Shown: positions 1-8,542 of the stretch, in pieces
Numbering within the stretch: the first letter of the stretch is position 1
Layout: each line of letters opens with the position of its first letter
The notes under the pieces: generated by a model
Databases searched by the model: none
What the model saw: the letters and a program-made list of their open reading frames with translations, nothing else
Told to the model about the DNA's origin: nothing
Program-made: the position numbers and the translations under genes
DNA from: JBMYQA01 sp049600855
Lineage (GTDB): Bacteria > Bacteroidota > Bacteroidia > Cytophagales > Flammeovirgaceae
Direction of reading: 5' to 3'
DNA length: 21,919 nt
NCBI GenBank assembly: GCA_049600855.1
Contig: JBMYQA010000080.1
Location: 1-21,919 of the forward strand

Positions 1-2
1 TA

Positions 3-59
3 TTAGACATTCACCAAATTTTTGAGCAACTTGACAAGGTAATAAATGAATATTCATGA
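3..59 (+). CDS. C-terminal end of an unidentified gene, cut by the window start
   Basis: An open frame from base 3 encodes 18 residues ending in VINEYS and stops with TGA at 57-59. This TGA overlaps the ATG of the next gene (ATGA). Such overlaps are typical of translationally coupled genes in one operon, so I read this as the tail of a real upstream gene. The visible residues are too few to suggest a function. Confidence 0.5.
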   Translation, partial: LDIHQIFEQLDKVINEYS

Positions 60-649
60 AAACCCTAGCAGACGGAACAAAAATTCTCAAAACAGAATGT
101 AGTTTTGAAGATGCCTCTGGTTGGTTTCTCAGGGGCTATAATGAGGAAAGACAGGAATATCAAATGTTGGATTCACATTTTGATGAGCACCTGCCCAGGT
201 GGGTGGAAAGTGTGAAACACCCATTAGTAGAAGGAAAAGGCATCCCTACTGCGTTATACTTGGATTTACTGACCATGAAGCGCTTTAAATTGACTCCTAA
301 ATACCTGAAGAAAATTATTATTTGTGAAGTACATGAATGGGATTCGGTTTTTCATTTCACAAATCTCAGACGAAATAGTGCTGATGCTTCTTTGGCTGAG
401 TTGTTCCGAGAGACGCGTTTATTTATGTCTCGACAAAATGTCATTATTCAAACAGGCTTAAAAGTGCTGAGCGTACGATTTAACCCAACTAAAATCAGAT
501 TTTGCCAGCCATTCGAACTGCTTTCCAAAGGATATGCCATTTCAGAAGAAGAAATCCGCGCATTGTGTGAAAAGTACTTGATTCATGAGCAAGATATGGT
601 GTATTGGAATTTTGATATTGAGATTATAGTAGCTCCCATTACGGCTTAA
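56..649 (+). CDS. Hypothetical protein, 197 aa
   Basis: I do not recognise this protein. It has no signal peptide or membrane segment, so it is probably cytoplasmic. It is mixed alpha/beta in appearance, rich in aromatic and charged residues (a Trp-rich beginning, a basic KRFKLTPKYLKK stretch near residue 75-86, a beta-like C-terminal strand ending IEIIVAPITA). The start ATG overlaps the stop of the preceding gene, which fixes the start and suggests co-translation with it. It converges on the sensor kinase gene with only 17 bp between the stops. One possibility is a small partner (for example immunity-type) of the upstream gene, but nothing in the sequence proves this. Confidence 0.75.
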   Translation: MKTLADGTKILKTECSFEDASGWFLRGYNEERQEYQMLDSHFDEHLPRWVESVKHPLVEGKGIPTALYLDLLTMKRFKLTPKYLKKIIICEVHEWDSVFHFTNLRRNSADASLAELFRETRLFMSRQNVIIQTGLKVLSVRFNPTKIRFCQPFELLSKGYAISEEEIRALCEKYLIHEQDMVYWNFDIEIIVAPITA

Positions 650-666
650 TGCGCAGGTGAAACGAT

Positions 667-3600
667 TTAGGATTCTGAGACTAAATCAAGTAGGCGTTTA
701 AACTGGGCTTCATTATTGTACAACGAGGCAGATTTAAGCGCGATTTTCCATTCTTCTAAAGCACTAGTTGGAGCTGCATCAACTTGTCTCAAAATCGAAT
801 TGATTTTAGATATCTCATAAATTTTTACGACACGGAGTTCTTGCTCGAAAGGTTGAGCTTTAGCGCGTTCTTGCTTAGAAAGTTGGATGGGTAAAACCGT
901 TTCTGGTAATTCAGTTTCGGCTTGAGTTTGATTTAGCGTTTTCCCTTTCGGCAAAGTGAAGGTAAACGTAGCGCCCTTTCCTTCCTCAGAAGTCGCCTGA
1001 ATTTGCCCTCCATGTGCTTCTACCGCCATTTTACAGAAGGTCAAGCCCAAGCCTGTTGAACGAGCTTGCCCAGATTTACGTGCTTCTGCTTGCCCAAATT
1101 TATCAAAAATAAACGCAATTTTATCAGCAGGAATGCCCGTGCCTGTATCGGTGACTGAAATGCTAACAAACTCTTGGGTAATTTCAGCGTGTATGGTCAC
1201 CGTTCCTCCCGATGGGGTATACTTAATGGCGTTGGTAAATAAGTTAATTAAAATGCGTTCTACAATCTCAGCGTCAACACGTACGCCTATAGTTGGAGGA
1301 ATGTGATGAATAAATTTAATGCTCTTTTCTGCGGATAGAAATGCCACTTGTTGTTGCGCTAATTGAATCAGGCGATGCAGTGCATAGTGATTCAGTGATA
1401 ACTCGATTTCTGTTTGTTCAAATTTGTATACATCTAAAATGTTGCTCACTAAATTCAGCATGAGCTGCCCTGATTGATGAATAGTGGTAGACTTCTGCTT
1501 TGAGGGCGCCCCTGTAGATAAACCAATGATGGCATTTAATGGATTTTTTAAGTCGTGTACAATCATACCCGTCATTGATTCTTTAAATTGATCTAAGGCG
1601 ATGATTTTTTCATAAGATCGCGCATTTTCAATCGCAATGGCTGTGTAGGTCGCAATATTTCGGAGTAAGCTCACCTGATATTCTGAATAAGCATTCAGGT
1701 GTTCACTTTGCACACTCATGATCCCAATTTTAGTTTGTCCAGAAATGAGTGGAAGGCAGATAATGGAGTTGAGCAACTCTTTTTCGTCATAAGCGGCTAA
1801 GGAATCGATATACTGCATGTAGTTTTTGGGAATATTATTGAGCCATATTTCTTGGTTATAAAGTAGGCAATGTACGGCTAAGCGATGGTGATTATCAGTA
1901 GATAGTTTGAATTCTGGTTGGACTTGATCTCGAAGAAAATAGCTTTTAAAAACGAGCTGCTGTTGAGCCTCATCAAAGATCCCAATGCCAAATTCAGTAG
2001 TATCCAATAAACCTTGTAAACGTTCATAAACGGTTTCTACTACGGTAGCAAGCGATAAGTTTTGGGTAATTTCCTTACCAATAGTATTGAGTAATTGAAG
2101 ACTCTCATAAGAGCGCTCTAATTCATTTTTTTGGGCTGTCAATACCTCATTCTGACTTTTGATTTCCTCTGCTTGTATTTGAATTTCTTCTTTTTGCTCC
2201 TGTATCTCAGAAGTGCGCTCCTGAATGATGCCTTCCAAGCGCTCATTCTCTTTTTGTAAACGATAAGTATTCATTCGGATGCCCAACCAAATGAGCCCAA
2301 TGAGTCCGAATGCATAAGCGATGTAGGCTACAGGCGTTCGGTACCACGGTGCTGCGATTTCAAATGCATAAGAGGCGGGTTCACTTTCGGTTCCATAGAG
2401 GTTTTTAGCTTTAACCAAAAAGGTATATTTTCCTACAGGAATATTGGTGTATTCTTTAAAGGTTTTGCTTGACCAACGACTCCATTCTTCATCAAAGCCA
2501 GCTAATTTATATTGAAATTGAATGCTATCGGAGGCAGCGAAAAAGGGTGCAGCATATTGGAAGCCTAAGGTATTGTTTCGGTACTCAAAAATGGGATGGG
2601 TGGTATTATTGAGTTGCTCTCCTCCAAAAACGAGCTTATCCTTAGATGTAACCTTGCGAATCATAGCCTGAAACGCATGCTGGGCTTGATAGCGCTTATG
2701 GATATCCATGAAATAAATGCCCGCATCGGTCGTGATACTGAATACCCCATTTCCTAATGCCTGAATTTCATCTGCTGACTTGCCTCTGATTGGAGCTAAA
2801 GAAAGGCTATCCGCTTCATAGCTGCCATCTGGAAGCTTCCGCATGACTACAAAATCCTTCCGATGCAGAAAACAAAAGTTTCCATCTTCGTCTACTGCAA
2901 AGGCGTTTCTGATGTTGCCAGGGGGGTGGAGCAGTTGATTAAATGATTCAACAGGTAAAAGTGTATCTTTTTCGTAATCAAATAAGTAAAAGCCCTTATT
3001 GGTTCCAACCAAGGGTACTTTTTTACCATCCCATTGAAATGGATATACGTAATTATTTTTAGACTTTGGCAAGCCTTCTTCTTGTCCAAAATAACGGATG
3101 CTTGTTACACTGTCTAACGCATCATTGAGTGTTAACTTCCAGATGCCCAATACTTTGTCGCTCACCCAAATATTATCTTGAAAATCAATCACAACCTTTC
3201 TGGAATTTTCTCTAAAACCAGCAATTTTATGCTTGAATTTAAGACGATTGCCTGTTGATTTGAGAATGGATAGACCATCATTATAACTGCCAACTAACCA
3301 AGTATTTGTGTGATGGGGTAAAGGCACCACCGTCCAAGGTTCTGCGCGAATTTCATTGGTTACGCGTTGATTTACGGAAACAAAACTGCGCGTTTGAGCA
3401 GCAAATAAATGCTGTTGAGTGGCGAAAAATTGCCAGGTTTGCCCTTTCTCTCCAGGTAGTGGATGGAATTGCTCATTGGCATCCATCTTGTAAACGCCTG
3501 TCGCTGTGCCCGCATAAAGTTGTTCATTAAATAGTGTAGCTGAAATACAAGTACCTTCTAAACCTTGTTTAAGGCCATACACGCGCAGTGGTTCGTTAAT

Positions 3601-4617
3601 TCTGATATAGGAGATTCCTTGCTCTTGAGCGAGCCATAGATTTCCAATTTGGTCAATAAAAAGCTGATAAATGGTATTGTCTATCAGTCCTGTTTTTCGG
3701 GTAAAGCGCTTGATGTTTCCTGTTTGAAGATCTAAAATGATCAAGCCTGATTTGAGGGTGCCAATGGCTAATCGGCCATCCTTGAGGTAAACGCTCGAAT
3801 AGGGAATCACATTTTCTAAAAGTGCCCTCGCTTTTTGGTAATGCCCCTGAAGGAGTTGGGTCGTTGCCGTTTTAGGATCATATTCATAAAATAAATCTTT
3901 GGAAGTTGTTAACAGGACTTTTCCATTGGGTAACGGAAGCATGTCATAAAAGCGTTCTGCATGATGATAGCCTGTATACACCAATTGGTTTGATTCAGCT
4001 TGGTATCGGTATAAGCCATTTGCTACATCGGTATGTTGTGCTTGGGTATGTTGTGATGGAATGCACTTGATATAATACGTATCATAAATACGAAATGAGT
4101 TTTGAATGATGCCATAGGGAGCTTCAAGCACATCAATTTGTTGCCCATCGTAAATGAAGATGTAATTCCTCGTTTGAAAGAATAGGCGGTTATCGAGCTG
4201 ATGAATTCGCCAAACGTCTTTGAAGTTCGGAAAATCTTTAGGAAGTAAATGCTTGAGGGAAATGAAGGTACTCGAACCCAACGAATCAACACCGAGATAG
4301 CCAAATTCATCTGTTCCGCCAATGTATAAGCGATTGTTTTGATCGAGCGTGAGCGAACGTACCACATATTTGTTAGGGAGTGGGATTTTTTTCCATGCAT
4401 TTCCATCAAATTCGAGAATGGTATGTCGATTACCAATGTAAATTAAACCATTTTCTCGTTGGGCGATTGCCCAGTTTTGGATATCTGCACCATATTGTTT
4501 GGGACTGTACGTTTGAATAAGTGGAAAGCCATAGTTTGCCTGAGCATGAGTTTGCAGACAAACGAATAGACAACTCAATACGAAGATAAGTATTCCGAAG
4601 TAATAGGCTAGGCGCAT
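667..4617 (-). CDS. Sensor histidine kinase with beta-propeller (Reg_prop)/Y_Y_Y sensor and GAF domain
   Basis: Membrane-bound histidine kinase of 1316 aa. Seen in order: signal peptide (residues 1-26, ending THAQ); a long region of propeller-type repeats (GLIYIGN, LYIGGTDEFGYLG, GNLWLAQEQGISYIRI) to about 670; a Y_Y_Y-type Ig-like domain (about 675-752, with YKLAGFDEEWSRWS); one membrane helix (about 760-780); a Gln/Glu-rich coiled coil (780-850); a GAF-like domain (855-995); a HisKA domain with H-box VHDLKNPLN and phospho-accepting His1021; and a HATPase domain with N-box NLFTNAIKYTP, G1 DTGTGIP and G2 TGLGLTFCK. A C-terminal tail (1255-1316) contains KIYEISKIN and FKRLLDL. The sensor resembles that of hybrid two-component systems, but there is no receiver or HTH domain, so it must signal to a partner encoded elsewhere. 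The GAF-kinase half is closely paralogous to the next kinase gene upstream. The ligand is unknown. Confidence 0.92.
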   Translation of the reverse strand: MRLAYYFGILIFVLSCLFVCLQTHAQANYGFPLIQTYSPKQYGADIQNWAIAQRENGLIYIGNRHTILEFDGNAWKKIPLPNKYVVRSLTLDQNNRLYIGGTDEFGYLGVDSLGSSTFISLKHLLPKDFPNFKDVWRIHQLDNRLFFQTRNYIFIYDGQQIDVLEAPYGIIQNSFRIYDTYYIKCIPSQHTQAQHTDVANGLYRYQAESNQLVYTGYHHAERFYDMLPLPNGKVLLTTSKDLFYEYDPKTATTQLLQGHYQKARALLENVIPYSSVYLKDGRLAIGTLKSGLIILDLQTGNIKRFTRKTGLIDNTIYQLFIDQIGNLWLAQEQGISYIRINEPLRVYGLKQGLEGTCISATLFNEQLYAGTATGVYKMDANEQFHPLPGEKGQTWQFFATQQHLFAAQTRSFVSVNQRVTNEIRAEPWTVVPLPHHTNTWLVGSYNDGLSILKSTGNRLKFKHKIAGFRENSRKVVIDFQDNIWVSDKVLGIWKLTLNDALDSVTSIRYFGQEEGLPKSKNNYVYPFQWDGKKVPLVGTNKGFYLFDYEKDTLLPVESFNQLLHPPGNIRNAFAVDEDGNFCFLHRKDFVVMRKLPDGSYEADSLSLAPIRGKSADEIQALGNGVFSITTDAGIYFMDIHKRYQAQHAFQAMIRKVTSKDKLVFGGEQLNNTTHPIFEYRNNTLGFQYAAPFFAASDSIQFQYKLAGFDEEWSRWSSKTFKEYTNIPVGKYTFLVKAKNLYGTESEPASYAFEIAAPWYRTPVAYIAYAFGLIGLIWLGIRMNTYRLQKENERLEGIIQERTSEIQEQKEEIQIQAEEIKSQNEVLTAQKNELERSYESLQLLNTIGKEITQNLSLATVVETVYERLQGLLDTTEFGIGIFDEAQQQLVFKSYFLRDQVQPEFKLSTDNHHRLAVHCLLYNQEIWLNNIPKNYMQYIDSLAAYDEKELLNSIICLPLISGQTKIGIMSVQSEHLNAYSEYQVSLLRNIATYTAIAIENARSYEKIIALDQFKESMTGMIVHDLKNPLNAIIGLSTGAPSKQKSTTIHQSGQLMLNLVSNILDVYKFEQTEIELSLNHYALHRLIQLAQQQVAFLSAEKSIKFIHHIPPTIGVRVDAEIVERILINLFTNAIKYTPSGGTVTIHAEITQEFVSISVTDTGTGIPADKIAFIFDKFGQAEARKSGQARSTGLGLTFCKMAVEAHGGQIQATSEEGKGATFTFTLPKGKTLNQTQAETELPETVLPIQLSKQERAKAQPFEQELRVVKIYEISKINSILRQVDAAPTSALEEWKIALKSASLYNNEAQFKRLLDLVSES

Positions 4618-4640
4618 ACGGTTTATACAAGTTTGTCACT

Positions 4641-4804
4641 AGTGTTTATCACGAATGGTTTATTATGTGAAAATGTCACATCTTTTTCCGTTTCTTGAAT
4701 CATTAAAAAGTTTAAAGCCATAAAGGATTCTGCACTTTTTGATGATTCAACAACCGAAAAAATCTAGTGATTTTCTCTATAACAAACCATTCGTGATAAA
4801 CACT
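4641..4804. repeat. 164-bp palindromic MITE-like element
   Basis: The outer arms 4641-4665 and 4780-4804 are inverted copies matching at 24 of 25 positions. They begin AGTGTTTATC and end GATAAACACT. The inverted symmetry continues imperfectly inward (TTGAATCATTAAAAAGT against RC TTGAATCATCAAAAAGT), leaving a short centre near 4712-4733. The trinucleotide ACT flanks both ends (4638-4640 and 4805-4807), as a 3-bp target duplication would. The single arm mismatch becomes a G-U pair in minus-strand RNA. The element sits 23 bp upstream of the Reg_prop kinase ATG, in a gene-free stretch (4618-4916) that otherwise shows nothing. It contains no coding region. It could be a non-autonomous mobile element, or a long hairpin acting in the kinase 5' leader. 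Confidence 0.65.
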
Positions 4805-4916
4805 ACTTAATTTAACAAAAAGTGAAGTGATTTTAGCTACTTCAAAAATAAATTATGTTACCTCATTCAGAAGCGTAGATAAATACGACTCAAATCAGCC
4901 AAATGATTTGGAATTA

Positions 4917-5000
4917 CTACACGTTTGTTGTTGAAGATGCTAGCTCAAGCAATCGTTTAAACGCTTCATCATTGGTATTAAATGCAGCGTGTTTGAGTTT
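4917..5000 (-). pseudogene. Detached C-terminal tail of the TPR kinase, out of frame
   Basis: Directly after the stop codon of the TPR kinase (4999-5001), the frame offset by one base reads KLKHAAF, then NTNDEAFKRLLELASS, and ends at TAG 4917-4919. This matches the end of the paralogous kinase (ALKSASLYNNEAQFKRLLDLV) at about 10 of 20 positions, with FKRLL intact. The frame is open back to 5033, but resemblance starts only near 5000. An indel just before the stop has therefore split the tail off. Comparing spacers (13 nt here, 27 nt in the paralog between the conserved Pro and the Leu-Lys block) suggests a net loss of about 14 nt, although a sequencing error is possible. Confidence 0.7.
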
Positions 5001-8000
5001 ACTTCTTACTACCGGGTTCAGCTTCAATGTCTCTTAACGTACGATTGATTTTAGACGCTTCATAAATTTTAAATGAGTTTAATATCGGGATAAATGGAGC
5101 GACTTGCTCTAGCTCAATAGCAGTTAATAAATTAGCTGCATGTATTTCTTCTGTTTGATTAAATGGAGTCGGTATGGAGCTTTGAGATTGAGGAATGGTG
5201 AATGTAAATACAGAACCTTGATTTTCTTCAGAATGAACCGTAATGCTGCCGCCATGTGCTTCGATGGCTAGTTTGCAGAAGGTCAGTCCTAAGCCTGTAG
5301 AACGGGCTTGGCCTGATTTACGGGCTTCTGCTTGTTGAAATTTATCAAAGATGGAATCGATTTTATCTTGAGGAATGCCTTGACCAGTATCGCGAATCGC
5401 AATTTCAATCCAAGTATTCTGTTGGGTTGTGGAAATCGTGATTTTGCCCCCAAAAGGCGTGTATTTAATGGCATTGGTCAGCAGGTTTACCATGACGCGT
5501 TCAATCAAGTCAAAATCAACACTGACGGCAAGTTGTGGGCTACTTTGATCTTTAAAATGAATATTCTTTTCGTTACCCAAAAACTTTACTTGTTTCCAAG
5601 CGGCCTGAATGAGTGCTCCCAATGCATGATCTTGCGGATTAATGGTCATTTCTGTACTCTCAAACTTATACACATCCAAAATATTACTGACTAAGTTGAG
5701 CATTTGTTGACCTGAGCGCTGGATAGACTGCTGCGTATGCACGCTTGGACGATCAGTAGAAAGTCCAATGATGGCATTTAAAGGGTTTTTAAGGTCGTGA
5801 ACAATCATGCCCGTCATCGATTCTTTAAATTGATCTAAGGCGAGTATTTGCTCGTAAGCGTTGGCATTTTCAATGGCAACAGCTGTGTAAGTAGCAATAT
5901 TTCGTAACAAACTCACATGGTATTGAGAATACGCGTTTAAGCGATCACTTTGAACACTCAATACGCCAATTTTATGTTTTCCCGAATTTAGTGGTAAGCA
6001 AATCATGGAGTTTAATAATTCATTCGCTTGATAAGCTTCTAGGGAAGAAATGTAATTGGTGTAATTCTTTTTGATATCGTTGAGCCAAATTTCCTGATTT
6101 TCAGTTAAACAATGTACTGATAATCGGTTTTTGGAAGTTATGGGCACACCAAAATCTGGTTGAATCTCATTTCTGCTATAGTAATTTTTGAACACAATTT
6201 CCGATTTAGTATCATCATAAATTCCTATACCAAACTCCGTGATATCCATCAATGTTTGAATCTTATCTCGAACGATAGAAATTACATTGGTGATGGATAA
6301 ATGATGGGTAATGTCTTTACCAATACTATTCAAAAGTTGTAAATCTTGATAAGAACGTTCTAAGGTTTCTTTTTGCTTTGTGAGTAACTGATTTTGCCCA
6401 AAAATCTCATCTGCTTGGCTCTTAATTTCCTCTTGTTGTAACTTAATTTCTTCGTTTTGCAGCGATAATTGATGATTTACCGTTTGTTTTTGCTGATAAC
6501 TTCGATAAATCACAAAAGCGATGATTAATACTGCCGCAAAACCAGCAAAAAAGCCATAAGTAAGGTAAGTTTGTGACTTTAATTTTTCCTCTTGTACTAA
6601 AGCATGTTTTTCATTTTCCAATTCCATGCGATGTTTCTCTTTATCAAATTGAAACTTCATACTTTGCTCGGTGAGTGCTTTGGTACTTTGTACATTGAAT
6701 AAACTATCAGAAATTGCTTTAAACAGCTTATGCGCTTGCAATGCCTCTGAAATCTGTCCAAGTTTTTCGTAACAAATGCTTAAGCCTTCCAGCGCTTCTT
6801 GATAATTGAGTGGGTGATGAATTTCCTCACAAATGGCTGCGGCACTTTGGTAATACCCCAAGGCTTTTTCATACTGTGCTTGCAAGAGGTAATTTTTACC
6901 AAGTGTGCTATAGCTTTGTGCAAGTTGCGCATTTTTATCACTCATACGAATGTTAATCGCTTTTCTTACCCATTCCTCTGCTTGATCAAACCGCTTTTGA
7001 TCTTGACGGATGATCGCCATTCCATTATACGCCCAAGCTAACATACGTTCATTATGATTCTTTTTATCTAAATTGATGCATTGGAGGTAATAGTATTCTG
7101 CGGAGTCGAGGTGTTGCAAATGCTCATGCACTAAGGCAATATTGACATACGCAGTGGCAATGCCTTTGGTATTGTTGAGTGCCTGATTTACTCGCAAGTA
7201 TTTGTAATAATAGGAGATCGCTTCTCGATACTCTTTTTGTTCATAGAATAATATACCGATGCTATTATAAACCAGCGATAAGCGTGCTGGATTGTTTTGT
7301 GATTCTCGGATTTTTAATGATTTTAAATAGTATTCCAATGCCTTCGGGTGATGTCCTTGAAGGCGATGGGCTTTAGCTAGGAAAAAGTAAGCATGATCAA
7401 GATTCTGGATGGCTTGTATGGATTGATAAAGGAGAATTGCCTGTTCAAAACAGGAAATGGCTTGATCTAGCTTGGAGGTGTTGGTAAATAGTTTTCCCAG
7501 ATTATAGTAAATGCCCGCCAAGTTTCGAGGTTGCTTTAAGTCTTTTTGAATATCCAAGGCTTTTTGATACACCACAATGGCAGAATCATACTTTTTTTGT
7601 TCATCTAAGACTGTCCCAATGTTATTGTAACTGATGGCAATCCCATTTAGGTCTGCTATTTCTTTGCGTAATGCAAGCGCTTTGAAATAATGCTCCAAGG
7701 CTTCATCGTATTTTAGCATACGCCAATAACAAGCGCCAAGTCCATTATAGCTATCTGCTAAGCCTTTGGTGTAGCGGTGTTTATTAGCCACTAGTTGGGC
7801 TTTATTAAAAAAGTCAATTCCCTTTTGATGATGTTCTGCTCTAAAATTTACCCAACCCATATTAATATGCGCATTTGCAATACCAATTTGATCATTAACT
7901 TCTGTCGATAACTGAAGGAGCTGCTGGGTATATGTTGCAGAAAGCGCAGAGTCGTAGTTTCGGTAAACAAGGGCTAGTTGATGATTTAGTTCAATTTTTT

Positions 8001-8145
8001 CCCTTGCGCTTGAGCTTTGTTCAAGGCGTTGCTGCAAGGAATCAATCTGTTGTTGATCTTGCGCATAGCTGGTCATGGTAAAACAGAATAAGAATAGTAG
8101 AATACATACCCTGTTTAAAATCGTATAAATCGTAAGTTTTCGCAT
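4999..8145 (-). CDS. TPR-type sensor histidine kinase with GAF domain, tail truncated
   Basis: Histidine kinase of 1048 aa. Seen in order: signal peptide (1-29, ending TSYAQ); about ten tetratricopeptide repeats from residue 50 to about 480 (for example YNNIGTVLDEQKKYDSAIVVYQKALDI); a coiled coil; one membrane helix (about 528-548); a second Gln/Glu-rich coiled coil; a GAF-like domain (605-755); a HisKA domain with VHDLKNPLN and His783; and a HATPase domain with NLLTNAIKYTP, DTGQGIP and TGLGLTFCK. TPRs are therefore extracytoplasmic and probably bind a protein or peptide partner. From the second coiled coil on, it is strikingly similar to the neighbouring Reg_prop kinase, which points to duplication with exchange of the sensor half. 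It keeps KIYEASKIN of the shared tail but then ends in GSKK, the rest being out of frame downstream. No receiver or DNA-binding domain is present. Catalytic motifs look intact. Confidence 0.92.
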   Translation of the reverse strand: MRKLTIYTILNRVCILLFLFCFTMTSYAQDQQQIDSLQQRLEQSSSAREKIELNHQLALVYRNYDSALSATYTQQLLQLSTEVNDQIGIANAHINMGWVNFRAEHHQKGIDFFNKAQLVANKHRYTKGLADSYNGLGACYWRMLKYDEALEHYFKALALRKEIADLNGIAISYNNIGTVLDEQKKYDSAIVVYQKALDIQKDLKQPRNLAGIYYNLGKLFTNTSKLDQAISCFEQAILLYQSIQAIQNLDHAYFFLAKAHRLQGHHPKALEYYLKSLKIRESQNNPARLSLVYNSIGILFYEQKEYREAISYYYKYLRVNQALNNTKGIATAYVNIALVHEHLQHLDSAEYYYLQCINLDKKNHNERMLAWAYNGMAIIRQDQKRFDQAEEWVRKAINIRMSDKNAQLAQSYSTLGKNYLLQAQYEKALGYYQSAAAICEEIHHPLNYQEALEGLSICYEKLGQISEALQAHKLFKAISDSLFNVQSTKALTEQSMKFQFDKEKHRMELENEKHALVQEEKLKSQTYLTYGFFAGFAAVLIIAFVIYRSYQQKQTVNHQLSLQNEEIKLQQEEIKSQADEIFGQNQLLTKQKETLERSYQDLQLLNSIGKDITHHLSITNVISIVRDKIQTLMDITEFGIGIYDDTKSEIVFKNYYSRNEIQPDFGVPITSKNRLSVHCLTENQEIWLNDIKKNYTNYISSLEAYQANELLNSMICLPLNSGKHKIGVLSVQSDRLNAYSQYHVSLLRNIATYTAVAIENANAYEQILALDQFKESMTGMIVHDLKNPLNAIIGLSTDRPSVHTQQSIQRSGQQMLNLVSNILDVYKFESTEMTINPQDHALGALIQAAWKQVKFLGNEKNIHFKDQSSPQLAVSVDFDLIERVMVNLLTNAIKYTPFGGKITISTTQQNTWIEIAIRDTGQGIPQDKIDSIFDKFQQAEARKSGQARSTGLGLTFCKLAIEAHGGSITVHSEENQGSVFTFTIPQSQSSIPTPFNQTEEIHAANLLTAIELEQVAPFIPILNSFKIYEASKINRTLRDIEAEPGSKK

Positions 8146-8484
8146 TAACTCGTGTTAGTTCATATCATCCAATCTTTTTAGTTTGACGTTGATAGGTTTA
8201 TAGACTTGCGTTTTCAAATAGTAAAGTGCCGAACAACTCGATTTTACAATAGGTTGAAGCAATGCTTTTATGCGTTCGAGGAATAACAAATTGCAGTCGT
8301 GAGATGATGTCAATGTGGCGATTGACTTGGATTGGTGGATCGTGTTTATACCGATGGGTCTTTTATCATTTTTAACACTAGTACTGTAAATGTACAATTT
8401 TTGTAAGACAATCCATATATGAATTGTGATGATTGGCATCAAATAGCCATAATTTTATTTGTTATTAACTTGGAAGGAAGGAAA
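8146..8484. other. Intergenic stretch upstream of the TPR kinase
   Basis: A spacer of about 340 bp that should contain the promoter of the TPR kinase. I see no clear TAnnTTTG -7 box and no strong repeat in it. A 95-codon minus-strand frame (8155-8442) lies here but looks non-coding. Confidence 0.4.
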
Positions 8485-8513
8485 TGGGAAAGTGGTTATT
8501 GGGCACCTTCCCA
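8485..8513 (-). terminator. Hairpin behind the FMN-protein gene
   Basis: A 10-bp stem (8485-8494 with 8504-8513) with a 9-nt loop lies 30 bp after the stop of the FMN-binding protein gene. The one non-identical pair is A-C on the plus strand but U-G in minus-strand RNA, which supports an RNA hairpin made from the minus-strand unit. The following bases are ATTTCC and not a clean U-run, so termination strength is uncertain. Confidence 0.45.
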
Positions 8514-8542
8514 CTTGTTTGATGCGGGTAAAAGATTAGCGC

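Noticed and set aside
4023..4436. Open frame of 137 codons inside the Reg_prop kinase on the same strand
   Set aside because: It lies wholly within a clearly coding propeller region in another frame and shows no protein-like pattern.
8155..8442. Minus-strand open frame of 95 codons just upstream of the TPR kinase
   Set aside because: It has no recognisable domain, an irregular composition and no ribosome site. It fills the expected promoter region of the kinase.
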